Notes under the pieces: model-generated
The model's input: only the letters and a program-made list of their open reading frames with translations
Databases searched by the model: none
What the model was told of the DNA's origin: nothing
Shown here: piece by piece, positions 1-13,724 of the stretch
Layout of the letters: the number at the start of each line of letters is the position of its first letter
Numbering within the stretch: the first letter of the stretch is position 1
Assembly: GCF_949628265.1 (NCBI RefSeq)
Contig: NC_088788.1
Span: forward strand, 25,096,335 to 25,160,334
Length of the DNA stretch: 64,000 bases
Source of the DNA: Cloeon dipterum
Lineage: Eukaryota > Arthropoda > Insecta > Ephemeroptera > Baetidae
Reading direction: 5' to 3'
Made by a program: the position numbers and the translations under genes

Positions 1-643
1 CTGCCAAATAACCAAAGTTGAATTAAAATAGTTATTAATTTATTCAATAAAACCTGATCTATTAGAAGTGATAGTAAAAATGGAAATGTCTTGAATTGGA
101 ATAGAGACTTTTAATAAAATAAGCAAACCTGGTCTTGGGTAAATATATTTTGCTATATCAAAATATAAAATATAAGAAAAAATTAAATGTAGGCGCCCAC
201 AAAAACTATAGAAGGAGTTAAAATTTAAAAAAATAGTAGCGTCTTTTACTGACAATCTTCTATCGTTTTTCATGTAAGAAAATATTGTTGAAGTTTTTCC
301 CTCTGTAAATATTGTTTTTCATTTCTACAGGAATTCCAAATTATTTAATTTAAATAGACTTCGATGAGGCAACTAGAATAAAATGTTTCATCTGTTATCT
401 TTGGACATGACGACGTGTTTTTAAAAATGGGATCATTGCCTGATTTACACGTAAAAGTTTAATTTTAACCACAAAAATGGGGTGTTGATTTATCACTTTG
501 ATTGACACTAAAGTCAGTTAATTTTTTTCATTCCTGTCTCTTTTAACTGGATAATAACATAGAAAACCGAAGAGCAATAAATCAAAATTTGAAGGACTCC
601 ACCAACGTGCGATAAAAGCAAGGAGCTTTTACTTGACCCGTAC
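1..643 (-). other. Last visible intron of amon (runs off left edge)
   Basis: AT-rich sequence downstream of the donor (GTACGG) that ends the exon at 644. I see no in-frame continuation of the P domain and no stop that would close the gene, so the terminal coding exon should lie outside the window. Confidence 0.7.
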
Positions 644-3600
644 CTCTATCGTCCAGACACCCTGTGGATACTCTCCCCAAGTGTGCGTGGTCATAAAGGG
701 CCACTTGGTGAAGCCATCATGCGCGTCGTCGTCGTTGGGCCGCTTGCTCAGAATCATCGACCTGCCACACAAAGTTCATGAAAGCTGGCCTGTTTAAAAA
801 CGGTTTCGTTAAATTCATCAACTCACTTCGTTCCCATGGGTGACGTAAGGAACAACTCGACATCACCCCGCCGGGATGAATTCAGTGTAACGACGGCTTG
901 AACGTGCTCCAGGTAGCTCACCTGCGTGTCTGTACCCGCGCACGCATTCGTCTCGATTTTGAGCACCACTGACTTTTTGCTCGGGATGGAACTGTGGAAC
1001 AAAGGGCAAATCTCAAATTTAATTAAGCAACGGTAGTTGAAAAGCTTCGTGGATATTAATTTCAGTGTGGGAACTTTCCGCAAATTAGGGCCAATTTTCC
1101 AAGAAATTAGATTAACCGAGTTGTACGGGGAATAAACTTTCAGGCCACAAAGGATTCTTTCATTGATGCTATCAATGTGCGCGACAAACTTTCTAACTTA
1201 ATTTGGAGTGATTAAGTACGTCTATACTTCTCACGTTCTCACTAATGTGTTCGGACAGTATGGTAGGTAATTACTTTAAGATAGGGGTTGACAGCCCTGG
1301 CGAACACCGAACTTACTTCAATTAGGCCTAAAACTAGAAATTGGCTCTAAAATAATGTACGTAACTATGAAGTTGAAAGCCATATAACTCACAGTGTTCT
1401 GGTCACGCTGCCTGCCTCGCAATGATACCTGGCCGGCACGGTCTTCCACTGCTTGGCCAGAGCGACCATCGCGCCCGCGTCCAGCACGCCAAAGCCGAAG
1501 AGGTGGTTGAACTCGAGACCGACGCCGTTCATGGTCCAGTGGAAGCGGCTCTTCGCGTCGTATAGGGAGTTTCGCTTCGAGGTTAGAACGGTCAGGTGCT
1601 GTATGTCGCGCCACGTCAGTTGAGGACTGTATAATTAATGCGTTTCAGATAGAAAATTCTAGAAGGAAAATCCAGTAAACTCACTTGGCCTCGAGGGCGA
1701 GAGCGAAAACGCCTGCTGCTTCAGGGGCGGCCGCCGAGGTGCCCGAGTGGGTGGTCGTGCATTTGCCGTACAGATCTGTTGTGGCCTGCAACATTATTTG
1801 TATGATTGATACGGTGGGCAGATGCGTAGGCAACCAAATTAATTGATGAATCATCCCAAATATTCCTTATGCACCAATAATACCAGAGCGTTTGGTATTT
1901 TTAGTTGGCGATGCCAAGCCTTCAGCGATGAATGTAGTTATGAGGAAAAGTTTGACACATTGATCCGCATAATTTCACAGAAGTGCGCCAAAATGAGTTA
2001 TTGGATTACGATTTATCGGTGAGGGGGTGAAGGCAAAGTTAAGCTATTATTCTGGTGCTCGTTTATTGGAAAATCAATTCACACCATTATGAGATCAAGA
2101 GTGGAAAAATTCTCAGATTTATTTCCAGAATATTCCCAATAAATAAATGCCAAATACCCAGTGATTTTTTGACAATGATTTTAGCGTGTTTTATCTTCTA
2201 AACAATTACCATTGCTCACAGGGAAAATAAACGCATTTTATTCTTATTTGCATGACGTAATCATGACAGACACAAATCTGGATCATTCAATCAAAAAAAG
2301 TGTAATCGCTAGATATTATTTCTGACCTTTTGAGGTAATCACGTAATTTTGCACAAATCGCGACTTTTTCCTGGTATATATCGAGTGATGGCTTTCAAAT
2401 GAAAAGTCAAATGTCAACCATGAATTGAGGAGGAAATTCTGGAAAAATTTAAACCAGATACCAAATGAGTGCCCCCTCTAGACGGACGAAATTTGGTGTG
2501 ATCTCATTGCCATGCTATTGTTCCAACGAAACATGAGGAAAAAACACTTACAACTCCAGTGTTGGGGTCTTTGGCGCCGTTGCTGAAAGTTGAGGCCAGC
2601 GTGGAGGAGCAGCTCTCGTCGTAGTGGGCGTTTTGGCCGTCGTTAATGGCAGAGTTGATCGAGACGGTCCACATCGAGGCTGCGTAGCCATCACAGTTGC
2701 AGTCATCATCTTCGCCGCCGTCGCCGCTCGCCCACACGTAAATGTTGCCCAGCCCGTTGCGGCCCTGCGAATACGAGCGAGGCGCAAAGAAACGAAGGGT
2801 GAGTGTAACGAGATCATAAACCACCTTTCGTGGTAGCGAATACACAAATATATCTAGACTCCTTACAACAAGAACATTATTATTTGTTGTTCTTGTAACA
2901 GTACAATGGCTAAGAAGCAATATCCCGGCTATTGTGGCAACCGTGTTCTTTATTAGAAATTTAATATGGGTGTCAGCGCGCGGATCAAAGGCTCCCACGC
3001 GCAAGATGTCGTCTACGGCGCCAAGAATTGTTATCCCGCCGAGAGGAATGAGTGCATCTTTTCACTTGCTTAATCTTAATCTCTCCCTTTGTTATGCGAG
3101 CATTCTTTGGAACTCAGAAAGGATGTCATCTCAGAAATCAGAGCAACAGGGACAGCAAATTAAATTTTTATTTCCAGGTTCGGCTTAGGCTGAACAACAA
3201 AACTGTCATGATTAATCTGCTCTGCTATTCCAGCATTATCATCCTTTGGGAAAAAATTGAAAACAAATCCTCTGTAAAACATTCCCAACCCCTGAAAAAT
3301 ATAAACAAACCAATCCGAGATTAGGATTTAAAAAAAATACCCTACCTCATTTACTCCTCTAACGATGGCCCTCATGGTGGCGTTTCTGGGGCCATCTACT
3401 GTTTTCCCGTCGTCGGTCGGACCCCAGGAGGCGCTGTAGATGTCGATCAGGTTGGGTTCGTGGCCCATTGAGTTGGCCTCTATCAGGTCAGTCATATACG
3501 GCTGGTCCAGCATACGAATCCCTGCGAAACATAAAAAAGTTAGAACCACACATTGTAGTCTTGGCACGATCTTGAGAGAAAAAGGGGTTGCTTGAAATTA

Positions 3601-6600
3601 CCAGCGATTTTGGAGTCGTAAGCGACACCAACCCCGCAAACCTTGTTGTCCCTAGCTGCCGCTACTTCTCCAGCACACCTCGTTCCGTGACTGGAATCAA
3701 TAATAATTAATTTATATCTGGAAGTCTCAAAGGTCCAAATGCATGCACTTTCTAAGCAATTAGTTTTATTTTCCCTCCTGACACGGCACATCCATAACTT
3801 TCGGTTTGATTTTTTAAAAGACCTAAATATATAACTTTAAGTTTTGAAAGGTTCTTAAATCACCAAAAAAACTTTTAGTCATGCTTGAGTTTTAACTTTT
3901 ACTGTGCAATCATGCTTAAGCCGAAAGCAGTATTTTTGTTTTCTTTTGCATCGTGAAAAGTTTGCAAACTTATTGTATTTGGTGAGTGTTATGGATTAAC
4001 AGCGCCAGTTTACGAAAATGATAGCAATTTGGCTAAAAGCTTCCTACCTATTGAACCAGTCATCCGTGTATCTGGGGTAGGGAAAAGGGTCGTTGCTGCT
4101 GAAGTCGTAGCTGGCTCGTGCGTTCTGTGGAAAGGTACATATAAATTATTCACGTGTTTGCTGCCAACTTTGACGAGAAAAAAATTGCGCTAGTAATTAA
4201 TTTAGTGAGCAGTCTCTGCCAGTGATGGTCAGACAAGCCGCCGCTTACAATGCGTGTGGGCGCCGCGCAGCTTTTTTTGCCGCCGCGCACACAACAAAAG
4301 GTAAAGCAGAATAGGATCAAAGCAAGGGCATGCCTTTCCATTAATTACTAATCAAGCTGCAAAAAGGGGACAAGGGTACTAAACTTACGTAATTGAATTT
4401 AAGATCGGGGTGCATGTAGTCAACTCCTGCAACAAAGAATGAGCGGTTGATCAAAAGCTGGAATTTATGAGTTATGCAACGCGGCCGACACCTCGTCCGG
4501 CCGGGTTGTATAGCACCGCCGGAGTGCAGGCGCTTGATTTATTTTTGTGATTCGAACAGTCCTTGGTGCCACTTGTAATTTCCCTCTTTCCGACAAAGCA
4601 ATTTCCCAAGCGTTATTAAATTCGCAGCCCACGCGCCTCGTGGCATCGGCACGTGGCTGTCGAATGCAGTCTCTTGTGCGTTTAACGCGATTTTAATATT
4701 CCACAACATTGTCATCCTATACAATGTGGAAATGGGACGCACTAAGCGCCCATGCAGCCAAGCATGAAGCGCTTTCAGCATCTGCACTACATAGAAAATT
4801 GGCTTTTTGCTCGAGAGGAAATCATCAACCAACTTGAAAGAAGATTCAGAATTCTCTCGAGTCCACACAATAATAGGATATGGCAGTGCGGCATTCCATT
4901 CGTTCAAAGTAGAGGGATAATAGAAAGATAAAAATAAATTTGTAGCTTGCGTTACAGATTAAAATGGCGTTCTAATAGCACATAATAGATATCGTTACGT
5001 TTATAATATGATTGCGAAAGACTCCAATTTGCATATAACTGACTTAAAAAGTAGATTTAACTTACCAGAGACTGATTTGTAAAAAATATTTTATGAATCA
5101 AAGAAAACAAATAGACTGTTTGTGCCGAACTCTTCGAGACTGAAAAGTATTATGATTAATGAGAACCGGCGTGACTAAGATTTTTACAAGATTTGCTTAT
5201 TTTGGCTATCACTAATATGTATTTTCTATAGAAATACAACGTTTGATTATGAACCTAATAACGATTTGAGATGTAATTAAAACTTTCCAACCTATTAAAT
5301 GATCGTCGTAAGCTCCAGAATTTTACAAAAATAAGAAAAAACGAGAGAAAATTTGCAACGGCTAGTCATTAAAAGTTTCACAACTTTTGTCTTGGCTGAG
5401 GAAAAAGTTAAGATAAAAATTAAAAAACTTTTGAATAGCAGTGAAGATCTTTTTTGCTGCAAGTATAAATATTCTTCAGTATTTCATGAATAATAAACAG
5501 ATCAATTACATGACTGATTTAAAAAATGTTCTACTTGCTACCACAGAAAGAAGCAACAAAAATGCCACAGTTCTTAGTAAGAATAAATCAAACTTTGCAA
5601 GTTTGTACCGAAAAAATTTATCCACGGTCTCAATCTCATCGTCCCATACCGCCTTGCTAGCAATCATTTCTCTCTGGGGGTTTCAATCTGCGTGCCATAC
5701 TGTCCTAAACTGAAAGTGAAGTGCACCACGCCATCCTCTTGTGATTCAAATTCACCAGAGTCTATTTGCATCTGACTAAGTACACAAAGGCTGAAAGGGT
5801 TGATAAAGTGCTAATCCACCAGAGGCAGCGTGCACTTTATACCATGTAATTTTATTATCCACGCCATCTATATATTCGTCGCGTGCAGCGGCAAAGATTG
5901 CCGAGTGTGTGAGTCTCTGAGAATTTCATCTGCCGACGCGTAATTGGATCGTACAGCTCAATCTTGCTAGCTCAGCAACGAAAGAAATTGAGTTGCTGCT
6001 GCATGGGAGAGCGTTGCTCAATATTTATTCTGCGGGAAGCAGTACTTTCCGGTGGCGTCGCGTATCGCAATTATCAACACCTGCAACGCTGCCCTGATCG
6101 TATTGCAGCGCAACTCTGATGAGGCCGTAATTGGAAATGCGTTCTCTCTGCAGCGAGGCACGTCTAATTGAGTGGCTTTTCACGTAGTTGTCGTTTAGCG
6201 GGGTCCACGAGAAATTTAATTTCAGCCTCCTTCGCGACAGTTTTACGGCCGGCAATAAAAACAATGACAAAAGAGTTGTCGGGGCTATAAACAACTTTTG
6301 GTGCCGCGAAAACTACTTTCTAGAGGGAAGCCGGAGACTTTTCAGTTTATACTCACCATCGTCCATGATGGCAGTTGTCACGTTCTTGCCAGTTACACCC
6401 TGCGCCCAGGCGGCCTCCACGTTCAAGTCGAGCTTCGGCTTACCCCCGTTTTGACCCGTGTTTTTCTGCAAAGCAAAAAGTGGTGTTTTAATTAAAAATC
6501 AGCATTCCCTATTGTTTGTTATATATTGGCAAATTCTTTGTTTGCATAAACCAACGCAGGCCTTTTCCCTAATCCTTAAAGATTAAACATGGAATTGGAT

Positions 6601-9600
6601 TTTGAAGCCTGCAGAGAGCATGTGGGTTGAAGGATCCTTTACATATGAGAGGATTGGTGAAATAAATAAGCCCCAAAAATGTTTTATGAATGGACCGAAC
6701 CCCTCGGAGAAACCGAACCAGCAATATTTTGTGCACAAGCAGAACAAAGATGTAGAACAAGCAAATAAAATAAAGCTCGTTTACCTATGCGATATACTTC
6801 CTCTATTCACAAGCCATTAAATACAGTTTCTTCGGTGTGGAGCAAGCTGTTTACTTTTCCAAACATTCCTGCTTAATTTTTTCTGACAAATTTTATCAAC
6901 TTCACGTGCTTCTGTCTTCATTCATCAAAGTCTGGGCAGGAAACATCATGTCAAATTGAAAGCCCATTAGGATGTAAATAATGGAAATGCTATATAAAAC
7001 TCTTTCAGTAGATTGATCATCCCCAACGTGAAAACCAACCCAATCTGCTCTGAACAGGGATTACCGGTCCAAATAACAGCTCGGCACAAACTTACGCATG
7101 GCCGTACTTTCGCACAAATGTGTTCGAGAGCGGGCCTAAAATAAACAGTATATTGATTCCCGTTGCAGGGGTGCACACGGGGCTTTTCCGCCTTTCTGAT
7201 GCCGTCACGGGAAAGCTCCTTTTAACACGCATCACCGGAATGCACTCACGTGCTCCGATAAAGCGTGCCCAGGCCACAGCCGCACGAGCCAGAGATACTC
7301 GTGATGCTTTCAGAGACGCGCGGAGGCGGCTTGCGCGTTAGCGGAAGATCAGAGGAGGCTGGCAAAAATGGCAGCTATCTCGGCAAAGAGATCATCTCTC
7401 GCGAGCCGTCGAATCATCGATTGCCCAACCTCCAAATGCCAGAGGTCACAAGCAGGCTCGCGAGGCCTCTGACGCTCGCTCGCTCGCCCGCCCGCCCGCT
7501 GCATGTATGAGCCAGTGGAAAAACAACAATAACAAACGCCACAGGCTGTTTTCACCAGCAGCACCGCACTTCCACAGCAGTACCCGCTTTTCGAGCATTT
7601 TGTTGACGTTGCTCTGCTTGCTTTTATTCCATGCAGTAGATTGCACAATCGCTTCATTTCATTCGAGAAAGAGAGACAGACCCATTCCCAACAAACTCAT
7701 TATTGCATTATTGCTTGAATGAACAAGATTCTGTTCCCAAATTCTCCTGTTACGTAATTTTTATTTTAAGATTATGTTTTTGTAAGTTATCTGTAACATT
7801 TTGCTCGAATAGAGAAAAATACATATCACTTTGGAGCATATCAGTCTGTCACTAAAAGGCCTACTCAAACAAATGATTCTGATGAATAGGGCTTTTTTAT
7901 TGTTTCAAAAGAGAAATACGTAATGTTCAGGCACCCTTCATGCCACGTAAAATGTTGCTTTCAATTATTATAATTATCCGTCCCTGCAGTTAAAGTATAT
8001 AGTGAAATTTTGCACTCACCAGGTACCATTGGAAAGGAAAGTAAGGATCTGTCGGGTCCTCGTGGGGCTGCAACTGAACCAGGTTCTCCACCTTCAGGGG
8101 ATTGTAGCCGCGCTTGACCCTCTTGAAACCCGATTGTTGGACTGCGTATTGAACCTGAAAAAAGAACATTTTGTTTGTTTAATGTCGGTTTCCAGTTTCA
8201 AATATCGATTGAAAAATTATTACCTGCTGGCAAATAGGGTAGGCTTGAATCTATTGAAAACGCCGTAATTGTGCTCAGAGATAGTTTCATTTTAAACGAA
8301 ATTTTTACATGAGACGCATTATTTTGCAAAATGTGTTGCAAATTTAAAACAATGAGAAAAAAGCACGAACATGTTCCCTTGTGAAAACAGCAAAAGTAAA
8401 TATGTTTGGTATGTGAGCGTATGGTAAAGTTCAAAGTTCGTGCAAGCAGTAAAAATTAATCAAGCAACCTCAACATATTGGACTTTCGGAAAAATAAAAC
8501 TGAGTGAAAACATTTTTTCTTGACAAATATTGCCGTTCACCCGTTGCGCGCAGCAGGAAAAAATTATTCACAGAGGCTATCCCGAGAGATGCCAACCGCT
8601 AAATCCTCCATCATCCTTTTTCCACGAGAGGATGCGAAAACAGAAGAGCGACCGTCAAAAAGCAGACGTTGAGAGATGAGCGAGTGCGGCGGGCATGAGA
8701 CTTAATTGGAATAAAATTCACATTTCATGGCACGGTTGCCAGTCGGCGAGTCGAGGGACGGACGGACAGTTGCGGCCGGCAAAAGCGGAAAACGCAAATA
8801 ATGCTGAATCTGCTGGTCCACTTTTTGTCCCCCTGAGGTCAAGCAGCATTGTGCAACATTCCCATTATTGCGGACGGGAGCCGTGCGTCCGCCCTCTCCC
8901 ATGCCAGCTTGCTGAGGCCGCACAAAGGCCCTTTTCGAGATAACACGAAGTGAGACACGCAACTGTCCTATTACGTTCAAGTTTTTAACGATTCACGGTC
9001 GGCGTGTCTGCTGCTTATTTTAGTTCATTTGCACATTAGCAACAGTTGGAATTCACTTTTGGATCTATTTATACAATCAGTGCTATTCTAATGGCCAAAT
9101 GCCATTAATCAAAATTTTAGTTGAAAAGTAAGGAATGCCAGCTTATTTATTTAAATTCTAACCTTAAATAAGCAAAAGGTACGCAACTGAATTCTTATCC
9201 AGGATTTAAATCAAATCAAGTTCAAGGGTTCGCTGCGGCCATCCGATTCGTAAATCTAATTGACACGAAATTCAAATTTCCGGGTGAAACAAAGAAAATG
9301 AGACTAGCGACAATTCAAGAAAATGAAAAAAATACTGCTGCCAGTTTATTACAAAAGACTAAATATTGTATGGTGATGTGTCATCTTTTGTCTTGGCAAG
9401 TATTAAAAAAAAGGAAGAGGTTAGTAGGGGTTTAACAATCGTGGTATGAAATTTTGCGCTATCAAAAACATTATTTCGTACTCATCACTGTAAGAAAGGT
9501 CGAGTTCCAATCACAAAACAATTGTAGTCGAAGTTCTCCTGTTGCTCACAAGGTATAGTGGTCGCTGTGGCTGCACGGCGAGGACCGGGTAGATGGTCTT

Positions 9601-12600
9601 GGGTGGACTCAGGGTGTCGAGGGTCCAAACCCGCCGCCCGTACGACGCCCGGGAAGGCTTCGCAGGCCGTCGATTCAAACAGTACAGAACGGCCCCGCAG
9701 GGCACCTGGGGTTACAAGCAATTTGTCAGGAAGCAGCCAAAATTAAATCAAGTGCCCAGAAGTCACTTGGGAAAATAGGAAGCCCAACAATTAAAACTGT
9801 AACTTACGTCGTAGTACAGCTTAGAAATTAAATCGGATCCGACTCAGAATGGAAGTCGCAAGTTGGCCGAATGCACACCATCTACACGATGTGTGCTTCG
9901 CCAGTCAAGGTATTTGGGCTTCTGACAAATTTACCTGCAGGCGAATACATATGCACTCGCCCCCACTTAGTGCCTGCACTCTCACAGCAAAAATTCACAA
10001 TAAATTGGTTCGAGCGGAACTTAAACAATTCAAAATTTGATAGCGCTTGTGTGTAGGGGAGATAGTAGAAGGAATAGAGTCATAAAAAAATTAAAATAAA
10101 TTATTCTCTTTTCGAATAATTACGTGTCTGATTTAATCTTAAACCAATGAACTAAACAACGTTATACTATTAAAGGACTGCTTTCGTGTCGCACTTCTCA
10201 GCAGTAAATAACAGACAGAAAGCATAAAATATTTGCCCGTTTGATCTTCCCGTGCTATCGATTCAGCAAGCTCATTTATTTGACCTCGGTTCAAACATTG
10301 AGAGAGCTAAAAAATGTTTCCAGACATTAAACGCGTGTTGGACACCGGTTAACTCTGCTCTAGTTGCTTCCTTTTCAAACTATATAAGCTTTCGTGTATT
10401 GAACCTACATGTCTAGGCATGTTTACTCTCACGCTGGCTTTGATTTCAAAGGTGACCTACTTGGTTCTGAAATGCGATTTACACTTGACTCACTTGATGA
10501 TGCCTTTGAGTGCCACTAGCAGATCACGGTCGTGTTTGTGTCTTTTATTAGGCGTAACGAAAGAGCAGGCTGAGAGTTGCACGATAAAAAAAGCACGGTT
10601 GCCGAGCTCAATATTTCACGTCCCGAAGGACAAGCAGTGAATTATGGGGAAGGTGAGTTATGGCAAACTGTGAAGTCATGCATGTGCTCGGAATTGGCAC
10701 AGACGATGCTGATGCTGTCGAAGATCTGTTTACTGACGGTTTTGTACGCTCTATGTTTGGTCGGGTGGTTGTGAAAGGCGCGGCCGTGGAGGGTAGCAAT
10801 TGGATGGAAAGAAAGTGTCACCTTGCTCGTCATTTTCCCGTGACGTGGTTGAATTTTCAATATTTATTGTGACCCATATTTCATTGTGCGGCGTCTGGAC
10901 GTGACGCAAAAGTGGATTTAGATGCATTTATGCATGAAATGTTACATTGTACAGAATATTATTAATATTAATGCAACGGTTGTTCCGTCGAATGCGAGTC
11001 ACGTAAAAGGACGCGGATGGTGAAATATTTCATTTTGTTATAGTGGCAGAAAAATCAAAATTGGGACAGACGGTATCAGCCACGTGAACAAAAACTTGAG
11101 TACGTTTTGTGACGTCGGTAATGTCGGGGCTGAAAAGATTAGGATAGGACTAGAGATTTTGGCCAGCCACGCTGTGCCGCGCCAGCTGGCTACTTTTGGG
11201 TCACGTGGTCAGCCGCCAGCCGTCGTGAATGTTACTAACAAGCTGCGCAGGCCATACCAGCCGCTGGCCAAAAAGTCGAAAAAATCTAAAAGTGTCCTTC
11301 AGACCGTTAAGCACTTAAAAACTTTTCTTTTAAAACTTTGTCAGCTGCGCCAGCCTTCGGCGAAAATGTTTGCCGTTGCTGCTGGGCTAAAATTAGGCCT
11401 AAACATAGCAGTTGGCCGCCAGCTCAAAATTGCACGGCTGAGACCCCTAGTAATAAGTATGTAACTATTTTATATCATAATTTTTCGATTTCTTGGTAGT
11501 CTTACTTTTAAAATAGTAGTTTAATTGAAGCTTAGTCTGGGAGCTTACCAATTTATAACCAAAATTGTTTGAAAGAGGCTAAAATGGCTAAAAAGATATG
11601 AATAATTACTATAACACGGAGCTCAATTTAAGGAAAAACAGTTCCGCAACAGCAGAGGAGATGCAATCTGAAAAAGGACTTCCGCAAATTACAGATATGC
11701 AAACAATTAGGGTAACTGTTGACGTAGCCTTATCTTTTTACCCTGAACATTGATCGCAACAAAAATCAGCAGCCAATCTCTTTTCTATTGAACGTGTGTT
11801 TCCTCGGGCAATGATTCTATTCGTTCGAATGAAAATTTAAAATTGTCTTGTTTTGCTGAAGTTAAAAAAGCGTATTCTACAGCTTTTATTTTTGTGAATG
11901 GCGCATTCTGAATTTTTCGGTATGGCGAGTGGTTTGAGTAGAAGGAAATCTACATTATTTTATTCATTGGTTTTGCTAATGCTTCGGAAGTCTAACTTAT
12001 CCTGATTTATCCTTAATAGGATCTTTTGCTTAAGAAAAAAACAACTGGAATTGAATTTTTTAAAAAAAAAGAAAATAAAGATAATAATTATTTGTGACCT
12101 AAAATTATCGTCCACTTATTTGATAGAAATTTGTCATTTTCGAGAAATACTTTTTCACAGTAAAAGTGTTTTCCTAACTGAGCTTATTCTGAATCTACCG
12201 TTCAAACGGAGCAAAGAGCAAAAATCAATGGGGTGAAGCAAGATTCATAGAGGAAAGTCGCAATCAGGAAAAAGGCCACCGCAAATGATGCATATACAAA
12301 TCACGGAGATAAAAAGATATCATCAATTTTCCAACTCCCACGAAACGATCGGCAGCTCAGCTAACAGAACAATTTGACCAACAAAAATAACAACGAATTT
12401 GCACCAAAAATAGACACACTACTTGTGTGTGCGCGTCGGACCCGTGTTTGTTTATTGTTTGCCTGGCGCGCGCGTTAATTACGGAGCGTGACGAGCATAG
12501 GCAACGTGTGTTCGCTCCGACGCCGAGTGATTCTGACGTGCTCATCACAGCTATAGGCAGCAATTTAATCTGCGAAATGAAAACCCACGCGTGAAAAGCG

Positions 12601-13654
12601 GCCGATTTATCAATGATAATTCAGGCAGATGGATGAGTCTCGGGCGTCATTAGGCGCTGCCGCCGCGTCACAGAACGCGAGCGCCATGTCATAAACAACA
12701 ACTCGCAGCCGCCGTCGCTCGCGCGTTTGCTAATAATCGTCGTCGAGCCTTATCTTCTCGCGCCTGCTTTCAGCCATAAATTTCGCGAATTATGTCGCGT
12801 GAACATCCATTTTACAGTCAAAACACGATGTCACACCGACTTTATGGCGTACTCGCTTAAAATTCACTCGGCAAACTGTGAGGGGAGCTAATTTTGAAAA
12901 TCGATGAAAAAGGGAAGGAGAAAATAGAAGCACGAAATTTAATTTTAGTAAGGAACATAGCCAATTAAAGATTTAATTTACTTAAAAAATTAATAAATAG
13001 ACTTTGAAATTTCATTGGAACCAACTTTTAAATCTGCGTTATTGACATTTATTTATTTTGACAACAGAAACTGTATTCATAAGATCAGGTTAGAAATAAA
13101 TATTTAACTTAAACAGGAAAGGGGAAATTAATATGTGCGGAAGGGAAAAATGAGCAAAAATTCCCAGTAAAATATATTTTTTAGTTAATCAAGTTGTCAT
13201 AATTTCAGTGTGAATAAATTTTAGATTGTATAGCGTTTTTAGTTGGTGTTTGCTGTGTGTCTAAATATAGTGGTAAGTATTTCGCAAGCTACTAAATTTG
13301 TAATTAATTGAGGCGCGCCATCGTTGAAATCATTCCAGTTCTGTGACTACAGCATGGGAAGTGTTCCACAACTAACTTTCCTCCCCCTCGCTTATAACTA
13401 ATTAAAATTTTATATGTGAACCCGTCGGGAGCGGAATGCAAGAATTTTCTCGATCCGCTCAAGCGAGACTTTTTCCTACCTGCTTGAGTAGTTCAGCAGA
13501 GGAAAAAATGTAATCGCAAGTTTTCCCTTCTATGAGATAAAACCGTTCATCTGTTCCTAATTTGCTAAAATTGCTAACTAAGAAACGATTGAGAAGTCCA
13601 TGATTGAAAAGCTCGCTTAAGCACTCGGGTGGGAAGTCTAGAAATCAAGTAGAT

Positions 13655-13724
<70 letters not shown>

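Noticed and set aside
9485..9721. 78-codon minus-strand ORF as a stand-alone gene
   Set aside because: No family match. The more economical reading of this block is a possible amon cassette exon in another frame.
11084..11464. 126-codon Lys/Leu-rich plus-strand ORF in amon intron 2
   Set aside because: No family match or conserved motif recognised. The GC-rich patch makes chance ORFs likely. Not excluded, only unsupported.
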